Origin: Mesostigma viride
Taxonomy: Eukaryota; Streptophyta; Mesostigmatophyceae; Mesostigmatales; Mesostigmataceae
Reading direction: 5' to 3'
Length of the DNA stretch: 64,000 nt
NCBI GenBank assembly: GCA_009746045.1
Contig: RPFO01000542.1
Coordinates: forward strand, 158,501-222,500
In this document: positions 10,928 through 22,443 of the stretch, piece after piece
How the letters are laid out: each line of letters starts with the position of its first letter
Numbering within the stretch: position 1 is the stretch's first letter
Made by a program: the position numbers and the translations under genes
The notes under the pieces: model-generated
Seen by the model: only the letters and a program-made list of their open reading frames with translations
What the model was told of the DNA's origin: nothing
Database searches by the model: none

Positions 10928-11963
10928 AGTTATTATAAATAGTGACGGAACCTTTTTGCCACTTGGGCAATTAGGTCCGTCACTATTTATCCGGCGAAAA
11001 CCACTCGCCGGCATCTATTCCGCGTTAAGTTCACGTGAACGTGGCGCGGAATTGATGCCGGCGAGTGGTTTTCGCCGGATAAATAGTGACGGACCTAATT
11101 GCCCAAGTGGCAAAAAGGTTCCGTCACTATTTATAATAACTAAAACGTCGTAGTGTGGGGGCCGATATCTATCGTACCGCTAATGCCTACTGCAGTACCG
11201 AATCTCGCCTTAACGATATTCCAACCGGGCATTTTTCCCTTCTGGCACTTTCGTTTGGCCTTCTGGTATCAATTCCTTCCGGTATTCGGAAATACCCGTG
11301 TCACCACAGGGATTCGAACCCCCGACTTACGAGGTCTTAGTTATTATAAATAGTGACGGAACCTTTTTGCCACTTGGGCAATTAGGTCCGTCACTATTTA
11401 TCCGGCGAAAACCACTCGCCGGCATCTATTCCGCGTTAAGTTCACGTGAACGTGGCGCGGAATTGATGCCGGCGAGTGGTTTTCGCCGGATAAATAGTGA
11501 CGGACCTAATTGCCCAAGTGGCAAAAAGGTTCCGTCACTATTTATAATAACTAAGACCTCGTAAGTCGGGGGTTCGAATCCCTGTGGTGACACGGGTATT
11601 TCCGAATACCGGAAGGAATTGATACCAGAAGGCCAAACGAAAGTGCCAGAAGGGAAAAATGCCCGGTTGGAATATCGTTAAGGCGAGATTCGGTACTGCA
11701 GTAGGCATTAGCGGTACGATAGATATCGGCCCCCACACTACGACGTTTTAGTTATTATAAATAGTGACGGAACCTTTTTGCCACTTGGGCAATTAGGTCC
11801 GTCACTATTTATCCGGCGAAAACCACTCGCCGGCATCAATTCCGCGCCACGTTCACGTGAACTTAATGCGGAATAGATGCCGGCGAGTGGTTTTCGCCGG
11901 ATAAATAGTGACGGACCTGATTGCCCAAGTGGCAAAAAGGTTCCGTCACTATTTATAATAACT
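10928..11963. mobile_element. Composite palindrome of three palindromic MITEs
   Basis: Three 212-bp units at 10929-11140, 11340-11551 and 11751-11962 each read nearly the same on both strands (gttattataaatagtgacgg at one end, its complement at the other, with a central ttcacgtgaac). The two spacers (11141-11339 and 11552-11750) are inverted copies of each other. The whole is therefore a 1,036-bp palindrome built from smaller ones. It is flanked by GATAC at 10923-10927 and 11964-11968, a 5-bp duplication, and removing it restores the LINE codons ..RTGIVPGNW... It contains no gene. The spacers contain a tRNA-like T-arm sequence. Confidence 0.85.
11510..11581 (+). promoter_or_regulatory. Possible Pol III A-box/B-box pair
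   Basis: ggttcgaatcc at 11571-11581 matches the B-box consensus exactly and is followed by a tRNA-like 3' end (ctgtggtgaca). About 50 bases upstream, ttgcccaagtgg (11510-11521) resembles an A-box loosely. The mirrored set lies on the minus strand around 11310-11382. No full tRNA cloverleaf can be folded. A tRNA-derived SINE piece caught between MITE copies would explain it. Confidence 0.3.
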
Positions 11964-12466
11964 GATACCTGTGCGCCATACTTCGAGGACGCATTTGTAA
12001 AAGCCGGCAGAAAGGTCGGGCCAAAACTTCCTCCAAAATTCTACAGGGATGCCGTCCACGCCGGGTGCACTGCCGAGTTTGATTTTGAGCATAGCAGCCT
12101 GTGTCTCAGCTTGTGCGGGTGTCTGATCTAGTTCTTGCTGCTGCGTGGTGGTGAGGCGCCGTGGTATCGCCTGAAGGACTTGGTGGATAGCTTGAGGTGC
12201 TTGAGGGTGCGGTTTACTTCGGAATAGCTTCGTAAAATATTGATGACCGCTGTTTAGTATGGAATGGGTGTCGGTGTGGATGCCCTGGTCGTCGTGAATT
12301 TCAGTTATCAGCGTGTGTGTTCGTTGCTTGGGGAGGAGTGCAAAATATTCTTTATTCATTTTTTCCCCCGTTGTGTGCCACCAAAGGTTTTCCGCATCTA
12401 TGGCGTTAGCGTGTCTTTCGTATCGCAGTTTGTCCAAGGCTAGCCATGGGCTTGTTGCATTTTCGC
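11964..12466 (-). pseudogene. LINE ORF2 remnant, upstream fragment
   Basis: The minus strand encodes the region before the RT fingers, ending SAPGVDGIPVEFWRKFWPDL..LEVWRTGI, typical of the linker between endonuclease and RT. No apurinic-type endonuclease domain is seen further upstream and similarity stops near 12466, so the copy is 5'-truncated, as is usual for LINEs. Confidence 0.8.
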
Positions 12467-13102
12467 CATGTCATTCAACTTGACTTTTTCATTAAACTCG
12501 AGTCAACAAACTTCACACCAGTGTGTGACCACCTTCATTTAGGATTCGCTGATACTCATTTCCCCTCTCACCTCTTTGGTCCATAATTGGCTAATAAAAA
12601 ATATACCCATTTCCCCGAAAACTCGAGTCAACAACAGTTTTCATTTATGGCAGTGTCAGCTGGAACGTGCGACTGGGCTTGACATCCCTCATCCACCTTA
12701 AATAAAATGCGCTCTGCATAAAGCTCGTGAACCTGTAGAACGTATCGCTTACCCCACAGGCACGCAGTACATAAAGCAACTGTACGTAAGCGATACTGGC
12801 ACGCAGTGACTACAATAAGCCTGGGAGTCTGGGGCCGGGCTGATTTGATGGTTGCAGGAAAGTCTTTCCTGCAAAACTGGGATAAACCCGCCGAAAGTTC
12901 TCGTAATCACATTGTTGTGATCCCCGCGTCCACGCAAATGGCTGACGGCGGTATGGCTGACGGCGGAGTTCAGATCTTTTGCGTCTGAGCCCCAAATTCG
13001 GTCAGACCACTTGCATTCGATGCGCCTTTCTAAGACGCACTTGCCAGTATAAACGGTTACGGCTGCCACGCAGTATAGACAAAGTTACGCACGTGACCAG
13101 CT
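12467..13102. other. Non-coding; 5' flank or UTR of the next element
   Basis: No gene seen. 'actcgagtcaacaa' occurs twice (near 12496 and 12620). 12740-12805 contains an imperfect inverted pair around gtatcgcttac/gtaagcgatac. The last few hundred bases may be the 5' UTR of the ORF1 element at 13103. Confidence 0.35.
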
Positions 13103-14491
13103 ATGACGACTACCAAAGCAAAACGAGGGCTGGAAAAGGAGCTGGCACAGCTTCCCAGCGCCCAGCCCAACCCTCTCGCCCTCGCCATTGTTCCGCCGCC
13201 AGGCTTACCCGCCAACCAGCCGTCTGGGCCTGCCAACCCACCGCCAGCAGCCCCATCTCCCAGCGCCTCGCCTGAGCCCAAGAAACCCTGCCACGCTCGC
13301 AAATGGCGCCAGTTCCTCCCCGGCGACCGAGGATTCTCCCTCACCGGGTGGCAAGAATTGTCGCCGCAGGAATGCATTGAGGTTCTCCAGTTCCTCGAAC
13401 AGGAGCGGAAGCTCTTCGTGAAGGGGGCTATTGACTACGATGGAGACATGTCCTGGCTCTATGCTATGAACGAAGCACAACAACGCCTGGCTATCTTGAC
13501 CAGCCATTTCCAGCTCCGCCTCATCGACATCACCCGCACGCTCCGCACCCCAGCCCCCGCACAGCCGGCAGCCCCCTCGGCTTCCTCCCTCTGCAAGGAT
13601 GACATCCGCGCAGTGCTGGAGGAGCACGTGACCTGGCCGCTGGCCGAGCAGCTGACATCGCTGAACACCACGCTCAACACGGTCGAGGCCCGGGTCTCCA
13701 ACGTGGAAACCAAGGTCGTCCACAAGCTCCAGCCCCAGTTCACGACGCTGCACACCGCGGCACAAGCTTCGGAAACGCATGCGGCACTTGTCTCTCGCCT
13801 TAACCAGGTGGAGGGCAAGTGTGGCGTGCTCCTGAAGAAGCTTGAGGCCATCACCGCCCACACCGAGGCCCTGGCCACACAGGTCCCCAAGATAGCGGAG
13901 CAGACGGCCACCATTGCATCCCAGCCACCCCGGCAGGATGCTGGCGACCTCCCGCCGCTCTCCTACGCGGACCTGCTGCGGTCAGCGACCGCCTCCACCA
14001 CCGACGCCATCGCCACAAAGCTCCAGGAGCTGGAGGACCACCGCCAGGCCCAGCAACGGGAGGTCACCGATCGCGCTCGCCGCGAGTGCCGAGTGGTGCT
14101 ACGTCGCTTCCCCCAGAAGCCAGGTGAGACGTCAACCTCTCTTGCTGACGAGCTCAAGAACCAGCTTCTTACCCTCATGGGCCTGGTAGGTGAGGTAGAA
14201 CTGCGTGGGTGCCACCGCCTTCCCCACTCACGGGACAAGGCGGCTCCCCCACCAGTCCTACTCACCTTCTCCTCCCCTGAGGATAAGCAGCGGTTCCTCT
14301 CTCGTCGCAAGCGGTTGCACGACCTCACCTGGACGCTGGATGACGACCTCACCCCCGCTCAGCAACAGCAGCGACGCGACCTGTGGCCGGAATACCTCCG
14401 CCATAAGCAGGACCCCCAGAAGCCCAAGGTGTACTGGAGGGGCGGGGACCTGATGATCAACCACAAGATGTGGACGCCCCCAGCGGGCTAG
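13103..14491 (+). CDS. LINE ORF1-like protein, 462 aa
   Basis: An uninterrupted frame encodes a proline-rich N-terminus, a basic KKPCHARKWRQ segment near residue 60, a long helical region with heptad spacing (about residues 165-270; HVTWPLAEQLTSLN, VEARVSNVETK) consistent with a coiled coil, and a C-terminal half resembling the RRM-like/C-terminal domains of L1-type ORF1 proteins (RRECRVVLRRF, RGCHRLPHSRDK, FSSPEDKQRFLSRRKRL). ORF1 proteins bind LINE RNA as trimers; that role is assumed from the family. The organisation parallels the ORF1 at 38617 but the sequence is different. The start is the first ATG in the frame. No ORF2 follows. Confidence 0.7.
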   Translation: MTTTKAKRGLEKELAQLPSAQPNPLALAIVPPPGLPANQPSGPANPPPAAPSPSASPEPKKPCHARKWRQFLPGDRGFSLTGWQELSPQECIEVLQFLEQERKLFVKGAIDYDGDMSWLYAMNEAQQRLAILTSHFQLRLIDITRTLRTPAPAQPAAPSASSLCKDDIRAVLEEHVTWPLAEQLTSLNTTLNTVEARVSNVETKVVHKLQPQFTTLHTAAQASETHAALVSRLNQVEGKCGVLLKKLEAITAHTEALATQVPKIAEQTATIASQPPRQDAGDLPPLSYADLLRSATASTTDAIATKLQELEDHRQAQQREVTDRARRECRVVLRRFPQKPGETSTSLADELKNQLLTLMGLVGEVELRGCHRLPHSRDKAAPPPVLLTFSSPEDKQRFLSRRKRLHDLTWTLDDDLTPAQQQQRRDLWPEYLRHKQDPQKPKVYWRGGDLMINHKMWTPPAG

Positions 14492-14853
14492 AATAGCAAT
14501 AGCCCTAGCTTGTAACCATTGGCGTCACTGCCGCTAAGGCAGCCATGCCTAGAATGTTGCCTAGCTGTGCCAACACACCTAGTCACGTGCCGCCAACGCA
14601 CGGTACACAACCAGCCATAGCCTAGTCCTAGTACAGCCATGCTACGCCCTGGCTATGTTCAGATTACTTGCCCACGCTCCTTGCTATGATATGCTCACAT
14701 GGGTCTTATTGCACCCACAGTTTGCCGGATCGTTAGCCTGTCCTTTTAGCTAGCCGCGCCCGATTGCAGCTGTGGCATGCCTTTGGCATGAAGGAGACTG
14801 GGGGTCTCTGCCCTTTCTCCTGTAGTGCACACACAGGGATTAAAAGCACTTCG

Positions 14854-14906
14854 GTGCTCCGTGACTCCCCAACGGGAGCACGAGTTTAATTAATTAATTA
14901 ATTAAT
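14854..14906 (+). other. LINE 3'-end hairpin and tail
   Basis: gtgctcc (14854-14860) pairs with gggagcac (14874-14881); a shorter alternative stem is ctccc/gggag around loop caac (14865-14878). A ttaattaattaa.. tail follows. Such 3' structures are recognised by LINE reverse transcriptases in several families. Confidence 0.55.
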
Positions 14907-16341
14907 CACATTGTTGAAGTACCCTTTATCGGCAGCTTAGCATGCGCACTGCCTCAATCTCCCCGCTCTCTTTCTTTGGTTGTATCCTATTCTTGGGTTT
15001 ATGCGCCATGGAGGGGCTAATGAGTTTGCTGGCTCTGAGGGGCCGTGATATCGACATCTTCCTTCAAACTTTTCGCACGAGCAGTCGTGTTCCCCCTCGC
15101 CATCCATTGCCGGAAGGCCATGGGACGCCGAAAGCGCAGGGCAGTCCAGCATTCACAGCGGCTTCGGCCCCACTAGGGAAGGATAACAACGAAACCTACC
15201 CGCGCGCTCCGGGGACAAACTCCAGGACCCAGAGTCCACGGACCAGGACAAACCCCAGGAGTCCACGGACCAGGTACGACAATCACCTTACACATAATGC
15301 AGCAGTTTACGTTTACCTGGGTCACTTATGCCATGCCAGAATCGTGAAGTCATCAGCTCCAACTCGACGCTAGTGCTGCATGCGTAAGTAAGTCAGTAAG
15401 TGCGTGAACACACACTGTGGGCATGGCACGGAGTACTTCACCAATTCATCACAGTAATAAAGAGAGAATTACAGCAGTGTTCAGCAATGCATCAGGTTCA
15501 GCTGTATGTGCTGTATAGCTGCCTTGCTGCAACATTATCTTCAGCGCCACATCGGCTCTTGCAGATTACCGCAGCGGTCTGTTCCTGAACATTTCCTCGC
15601 AGATGTCACAAGATGATCCCCGTCGCTTGGCCATACGTCCCTGCCAGGTCAACTGTGCCACCACCCATGGAAGGAAAGAGAAAGGTCCCGCCCGGCAACG
15701 ACAGGCAGGCAGTCGTTTGCATTGGGGCCGGCAACCTCGTGAAGCAGTCGGGTTTTATATCTGTTTGTAAGAAATATTTGGTAAAGTGGTAATGTGCTAA
15801 TGGGTTCATGATTGTTTATGCTTGTCGTTAGAGGATTCCGTGGCTCGCTGGCTATCTTGCTTGTTTGCCCATTCATCGGTCGCCACATTCTTCCCCTTCT
15901 CTGGATAGCCCACACTCGTTGCCGGGCTACATAGACAGCAGCACTGATTCATAATAACAAAAAGTGAGCGCACGGAGGCACCTTTGTTCGTGACGGCAAC
16001 GGACGTTAGCATAACATCACGTGGCTATGATGGCAGCTCGCCCGCAAATGAAATGCCGAGGCTGCATCCACAGGGCTAAATCAGCTTAGAGCACAGCCTT
16101 GATACCGGTTACCAAGGATACTAGCTATAGGTTTGCACGATTGGCCCTGTAGAGGGCAAGGGAAACATTGCAGCGACGCCTACAGCCAATCCCTCGTAAG
16201 CACAACTTGTTGACCATCGATCTGATCAGTATGCTGGTGTTACTGCCAATCCTGTTGCTGACAACCTGAGCGGACGTTTTTGGCCAACGTACAGGGCATG
16301 CCCACCTCAAAGGGTAGTCCGTTCCATGGAACTTTCTCTTG
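14907..16341. other. Intergenic, no supported gene
   Basis: A 143-codon open stretch at 14942-15373 has a leucine-rich start but no domain, and its tail is short repeats of 'ggaccaggacaaactccaggac' type near 15210-15270, so I do not call it. 15380-15400 has gtaagtaagtcagtaagt. Nothing else is recognised. Confidence 0.4.
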
Positions 16342-16346
16342 CCTAC

Positions 16347-17125
16347 TGTAACAAGCAAAAATGACTTTGTTGTTACATCCTTTGTTTTGTGAATGTTTGG
16401 CTTTTATTTGAGGACTTTTGGATCAGTATTGAGAAAGTTATGAGGTTTCTAAGACGACGGTACTTGGAGCTGATACTTTGTCAACCAACTGATAGGAACC
16501 CTCATTGGTCGTGGCCTGATCCACGTAGGGTTGTAGTTTGTTGGCTGATACTACTGATAGGAGCCCTCATTGGTCGTGGCCTGATCCACGTGGGGTTGTA
16601 GTTTGTTAGTTGGTACTATTGAGTCTTAAATGCTCCTTTGGGACTTCAGTGCTTACGACAGATTTAGGATCTCATGAAAAGATTCTGCCAGGCTGTGTGT
16701 GGTGTTGTTCTGTTCTATGTGACTAGGATGGATACGAAGATCTTGTATAGAATCCCATGGTTCTGATTGGTTCTCTTCAGGCTAAGGTTGGAGCAAGTTC
16801 GACAAGCACGTCGATATCAAGGACGTGGGGTCGCCATTGTTGCGACGTTGGTTTTGATTCACCATGGTATAATAAAGCTTGGCTTTGTTGTCCAATTCAT
16901 AAGAGCCCCTTGGCTATAGACGTCCTTCAGTTCCACAGAGGTCGTCTACACACGAGCTTGTCTTTGTGTCTACAAGGGGTGTGATTCCCTAAATCACGTG
17001 CTGTGGAATTTCCATCTCAACGTTGCTCGGATACTTGAAGTTCTGCAACTCAAGAAAGCAACCCAGGTAACAGATCTTTCATATTGGACTGTGGATGATG
17101 CTGATGATCATTTTTAGTCGTTACA
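16347..17125 (+). repeat. Left LTR
   Basis: 779 bp, TG..CA ends. It contains two tandem ~71-bp units (around 16482-16610) each carrying cctcattggtcgtggcctga. Confidence 0.95.
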
Positions 17126-17126
17126 T

Positions 17127-17138
17127 TGGTATCGGAGG
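17127..17138 (+). other. Primer-binding site
   Basis: tggtatcggagg begins two bases after the LTR. It matches the usual initiator-methionine tRNA site (tggtatcagagc) at 10 of 12 positions. Confidence 0.75.
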
Positions 17139-17352
17139 TCTCTACTTTGGTGTTTCTCTTGAAGTTGTAACCTTCCGGGTAGTACAACGTTGATCAGATG
17201 TCTGTCATCCGAGAAGATTCATAGAGTTGCGGAAAACTTACGGTGTTACAGACTGAGACACATCCTGATGTGACTGTCTTGCTCTGTAACACTAGAAGTC
17301 AGCCGTAACCGTTGTCTCTACTAGGCAGACGATCGCGACTTCATGTGGTAGT

Positions 17353-17610
17353 ATGAGTAGTTCGAAGACACAATCACCTTTACCCCCTATTAATCAAGGT
17401 GCAAGCGACCCGTCATCATCTCTTGAACCCATTGCTAGGGAAGGTGCTGAGACAACTACTCATACTCCACGGCGTCAACTTAATTTCAATCGTACTTCTA
17501 TGACTGAAGTGAGGCGGGTTACACAATCACCTTCATCCCTACGGAACCAGGTGTGGGCAGTGGGCGACCTTCTTCTCCTTCACCTCTCCCTAGAAAAGGG
17601 TGTTGCATAA
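17353..17610 (+). CDS. Gag-like start, 85 codons
   Basis: A short frame beginning MSSSKTQSPLPP, rich in S, T, P and Q, sits where gag begins in such elements, about 230 bp after the LTR. There is no zinc knuckle and the frame ends early. Position is the only argument for gag. Confidence 0.25.
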   Translation: MSSSKTQSPLPPINQGASDPSSSLEPIAREGAETTTHTPRRQLNFNRTSMTEVRRVTQSPSSLRNQVWAVGDLLLLHLSLEKGVA

Positions 17611-19599
17611 GCCATTATTAACGCACCACTAAGTCACCGTCCCTTTCTTTAAATTCGTGCAATATTTCATTGACAAGCGTCCTTACTTACGGGCTTTCGG
17701 CTGGCTGGCCGCATCGTGCTGAAGTCCGACCACCGCCCTGTCTGTCGTGGCTGCTGACGCCGCAGTCTCTGCCTAGCTCCAAACATCTTTATATATCGGC
17801 ATTACGCAAGTGTTGCTACGTTTCGAGCAGGGCAATGCGGAGTGTTGGGCCAGTAGCTCAGCAGGTCCGGCTCCAGAATCCTGCTAGGAGCTGTCTTTTT
17901 TCCCTGCAGGCTCTGTTTTCGGCCAGGCTGACATGGCGCTACGGGTTATGGCTGAGCCGACGCACTGTTGCTGCCGACGGCACCTATCACCCGGTTTCCG
18001 GGTTGCGGCTGCACGCACGACCACCACCGCGACCGCCTGACGACGTCGCCGTCTAAGGTTGTTTTTTTTTCCCGGTGCTGCTTTTCTTTGACGACATTTT
18101 TACGGTGTGGCTCAGGTTACACCTCGTGTCTTTTGAGGGTGGCTCCGGATGAGCGGACAGTAGGGATTCATGGCTGCCCTTTTTACGCAAGGTTCCTTTT
18201 GCACTCACTTGACAATCTTTCAGGATCCTTTTCTTCGGTGCATGGGCAGCCTACCCTTGCTGTTTAAGGACTGTGGCACGTCCTTAATTCACGCGTCGCC
18301 AAACATTTGTTTCAGTTGTGGGGGAAACTCTTCCTTTTCTTGTTGAGCATCATGACAGTGGAGGCGTTCTAGGTTGAGCTTTGGTTCCTCCCACGTGTAT
18401 GGTGGTTTGGTTTTGGTGGGGAGGAGAACAACGGCATTTGTGTTGTTCCCACTATCATCATGGTACTATGGGTAGGGCGAGCTCCCTAGGAGTTGTCCAG
18501 ATTGGTGGCAGCTACGTCTGGTTACCCTGAGCAATTTTTTGCGGGGGAGTGGACATCCTGGATGTCTGCAATGTAATTTCCAGACGGCATCACACATGCC
18601 AGGGCAGAACAACAGCATTTACGGGGTTTCCACTATCATACTTGGACAGCTGTGTCTAGTTACCCTGAGGAAATTTCTGCGGGGGAGTGGATATCCCAGG
18701 TCTGCCAAAGGGGTGCCAGATGCTATCATGGAGGCATATGGCATGGTAGATGCCACCACATCATCCTTTAGGGGACATCGGGATACCTGCAGTGGGTTGT
18801 CCCCTAGAGGGTATCACACGTGCACCCATGAGTTACCAGGTGTCTCTTGCATGGGTTGCCCACTTGCTAGACGGTGTCCTTTGACACATGTTCCCAGAGG
18901 GGGTGGACCACTTGCTTGACAACGTCCCTTTACAAGTGGGGTGTGGGTCACTTGCCAGTTGGGGCCCTTACCTGCGCCAGACCATTGTGACCACGCATAC
19001 TTCTCCCAGGACATGATGGTTACCACTGCTTGTTGGCAGATGGTCCCTGTTGGGCCTAGGAGGTGCACTAGGACAGCAAGTATGGACACCAGGGCTGCTG
19101 TCATAGTTCTTATCTGTGAATATATCTGATATAGTTCTCAGATCAGAATTTTTGACACTGGTCAAGGCGTTTTTAGGCCCATTTTTTCGACTTTTGGGCA
19201 ATTCTGCTGGCTGTTGGACCACCTCAGGCCCTTGTGCTCCTCCGGCTTAGGAGTTCTGGCTACCTGGCACTTGGTAGTAGCCCTGTTCTGTGGTGGACTA
19301 GTGCTGTTGGTGGTGACTGCAAGCACTCATGGTGGCGACTGCAAGCATTCAATGGTGGAGACTTCATCAAACACTGCATGGTGGCCGCTGGCGACTCTGG
19401 TGACTTGGGGACGCCCAAGTGACGCGTATCTGTAATGCTGGTGCCTGCTCTGACGCTGTGTTGGGTCCTGCCTGCTGGTGGACATCAAGCCAGCCTTGTG
19501 CAGTTCTGAGATACCCTTGATCTTCCTGAGGCGACCCTGTTGGCGACGTCTTCCTGCTGGATTGCTCCTGCCTCTTGGTGACTGCACTTCCACCTGGGG

Positions 19600-19705
19600 C
19601 GCTGTTGACGTTTCCTCGTTCCAGTTTGCGTGGACTGACGGGTGTCAGCAGGCCTTGGACTTGCTGCAGCAGAAGCTCACGCCAGCCCCTGTGTTAGTAT
19701 TGAGC
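19600..19705 (+). pseudogene. RT/RNase H junction trace of the LTR element
   Basis: FQFAWTDGCQQALDLLQQKL followed by TPAPVL resembles the segment leading into RNase H of Ty3/Gypsy polyproteins (F.WT..CQ.AF..LK..L..APVL). No catalytic motifs can be followed on either side in any single frame. Confidence 0.4.
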
Positions 19706-21647
19706 ATTCTTGGAATCCACCCAGCCTGCTATGACCTGTTGGTGATCTGAGGGAGGTCCCCAGTTGGGATGGATTGGGGATTTATTATGGCTCGGTTACC
19801 TGCCACTCTGTTGTGGTGATACAGCATCTGTCCCTGATCGACTACCTCTTCCCTTGAGAAGGGCTGGAATCTTTGGGTGTGCTGTGGTGACTAGCTTTGA
19901 TGAGCCTTGGACCCTGGCAGCCCAGTTAGTTATGGGGGGTTGGCTGTATAGAGGGTTAGCCTTGCTACATGACACTCTGCTTCCTGCCCTGATCAAGCAG
20001 TGAGAGTTGTCAGTATTTGGTGGCATGGATCCCTGTGGATGACCCGTTATCCCTGGGAATGTCAGGCTTGTCTTTCACCCGTGGACTCTAGCTGAGGGAG
20101 GGTGGTGTCCCAGAACATGGAGTGGCCTCGCCTTGTTTGGCTTAGGTGCCTTGATCCTGTTTACTCCTTCTTGGATTCATGTGGACTCATTGAATCCGAC
20201 GGGGATCTGAGTTGAGTGGGATGGACTCTGGTGGGAGTTTGGTTGGACTAAGCTGAGATGACATCCAGATTTTGGTGACCAGTTTCTGAGGATGGTTGAG
20301 GGGATCTGAGCTTGGATGGCACATGGAGAGTGACTTCTGTGTTGTACCCTCGACATATGGAGTGGTTCACCTAGGGCTTGATTCCTGGTATGATTAAGAC
20401 ACGTGGGTCATGTTCTGCATGCACGTCTTCGTGTACCAGACCAATAGTATATACCTGGAGGTTTCTACCTTGGTGCTGCTGAGTGGCCTATGTGGATCAT
20501 AGGAACTGCACGGGCCCCTGTGACCACTATGAGACTTTGGCCAAGGCGTTGGCTGCACTCAACAGAGAGGAGGGGGAGGTGAGCTCTGAAGGCTATGTGG
20601 AGGAGGTCCTATCTCAGCTGCACACAAGCCTGTATGAGAGTGGCTTCCCTTTTTGTGGCTCATCTGCTGCATAGGATGTATGCATTGTCACCAGGACCTG
20701 AGATTGACATGAGGCCTGCTGAGGGGCCGGTCATGCTGGCAGCCTTACCTGAGGCCTTGAAGGAGGCATTTACTCAGTTGCAGCCAGTGAGTATGGTAGA
20801 GGCTTCCTACATGGAGCTGTTGGAGTTTTCAGTTCAGAAGGGTGACTTTGATTTGGTTCCTTCTTCCTCCAGCTCTGCCAGAAGGTGTTTTCCTTTGGAG
20901 AATTCTAACCTCTTTTGCAATCCAGGGTTGCCCAAGTACACTGTGGAACTTAAGGTCCGTCAGACGCCACTAAGGGTGCTGGTGCCTCTGATAGGTGCTA
21001 AGTGGTCGGTGGTCAAGACCTTTCTGCAGTTCTGGTGGGCGTACAGGTCATGGGTGAGCAGGCACAAGACGTCCTCTACTTGGGTGATGGACCCTGAGAG
21101 TCAGTCTGTGGTGCTCCTCTCCTATCCAGGGGCATGCCTTCGCTATGCTGCCCAGATGGTGGCAGGAGCTGCTGAGACTTGCGTGGTGTTGCAGGTCTGA
21201 CAGCAGGAACTGGCCAGAGTTGGCCCACATGGTGGAGCAGTTTCCCATGTGTGGACTCAAGGGCAAGGATGGCCTGAATGGGGATTGGTATAGCCTGTGA
21301 GGAACAGGGCTGAGAAGGAAAGGGGGCTTTGGATTGTGGTGTGAGGGGGGGATTCCAGGGTGGATGATGGGGGGGCTCCAGTCCAGTTCTGATGTTCCAG
21401 TCCAGAGTTCCAGGTTCCAGGATGCTGAATGGAAGACCTTGTATTATGAGATGTGTTTATCTGGATTTATAGTAGATAAGGTAGTGACTTGTCTGCTGTA
21501 GAAACCTGTGACTAGATGTTTATGAGATAGGAGGCCCTGTTTCCAGGGATGTAAAAACCCATCTGCTTTTCCCAAGAGATGGTGGATTTCTGTTCAATGT
21601 TCCTCTGCCTTCAAGAGTTGGCTATTGGACCTGGGAGGTCCAGTTTT

Positions 21648-21659
21648 GAGGGGGAGATA
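21648..21659 (+). other. Polypurine tract
   Basis: gagggggagata directly precedes the right LTR and would prime plus-strand synthesis. Confidence 0.75.
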
Positions 21660-22438
21660 TGTAACAAGCAAAAATGACTTTGTTGTTACATCCTTTGTTT
21701 TGTGAATGTTTGGCTTTTATTTGAGGACTTTTGGATCAGTATTGAGAAAGTTATGAGGTTTCTAAGACGACGGTACTTGGAGCTGATACTTTGTCAACCA
21801 ACTGATAGGAACCCTCATTGGTCGTGGCCTGATCCACGTAGGGTTGTAGTTTGTTGGCTGATACTACTGATAGGAGCCCTCATTGGTCGTGGCCTGATCC
21901 ACGTGGGGTTGTAGTTTGTTAGTTGGTACTATTGAGTCTTAAATGCTCCTTTGGGACTTCAGTGCTTACGACAGATTTAGGATCTCATGGAAAGATTCTG
22001 CCAGGCTGTGTGTGGTGTTGTTCTGTTCTGTGTGACTAGGATGGATACGAAGATCTTGTATAGAATCCCATGGTTCTGATTGGTTCTCTTCAGGCTAAGG
22101 TTGGAGCAAGTTCGACAAGCACGTCGATATCAAGGACGTGGGGTCGCCATTGTTGCGACGTTGGTTTTGATTCACCATGGTATAATAAAGCTTGGCTTTG
22201 TTGTCCAATTCATAAGAGCCCCTTGGCTATAGACGTCCTTCAGTTCCACAGAGGTCGTCTACACACGAGCTTGTCTTTGTGTCTACAAGGGGTGTGATTC
22301 CCTAAATCACGTGCTGTGGAATTTCCATCTCAACGTTGCTCGGATACTTGAAGTTCTGCAACTCAAGAAAGCAACCCAGGTAACAGATCTTTCATATTGG
22401 ACTGTGGATGATGCTGATGATCATTTTTAGTCGTTACA
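21660..22438 (+). repeat. Right LTR
   Basis: 779 bp, near-identical to 16347-17125. Differences seen: gaaaag/ggaaag near 21990 and ttctat/ttctgt near 22028. Confidence 0.95.
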
Positions 22439-22443
22439 CCTAC

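Larger units (their letters stand above)
13103..14906 (+). mobile_element. Half-LINE: ORF1, 3' UTR, hairpin and TTAA tail
   Basis: ORF1 is followed directly by about 390 bp of non-coding sequence ending in a hairpin and a (TTAA)n tail at 14885-14906, with no endonuclease or RT. This matches the layout of ORF1-only 'half' LINEs that depend on a partner for RT. The 5' limit is unknown and I see no clear target duplication. The same terminal hairpin sequence is found again at 37395-37420. Confidence 0.5.
16347..22438 (+). mobile_element. LTR retrotransposon, complete ends, decayed interior
   Basis: Two 779-bp direct repeats start TGTAACAAGC and end GTTACA. A primer-binding site follows the left LTR and a purine tract precedes the right one. 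The flanking 5-mers are CCTAC on both sides (16342-16346 and 22439-22443). By eye the LTRs differ at only about two positions, so insertion was recent. The 4.5-kb interior nevertheless has no long reading frame: only a gag-like start and an RNase H-like trace, both broken. It therefore looks like a non-autonomous family member mobilised by an intact relative, not an element that decayed after insertion. Confidence 0.9.

Noticed and set aside
11552-11600. A tRNA gene
   Set aside because: Only a T arm and B box are visible; the acceptor and anticodon stems cannot be completed on the 5' side.
14942-15373. 143-codon ORF with a hydrophobic start
   Set aside because: No domain, repeat-derived tail and no splice or expression support.
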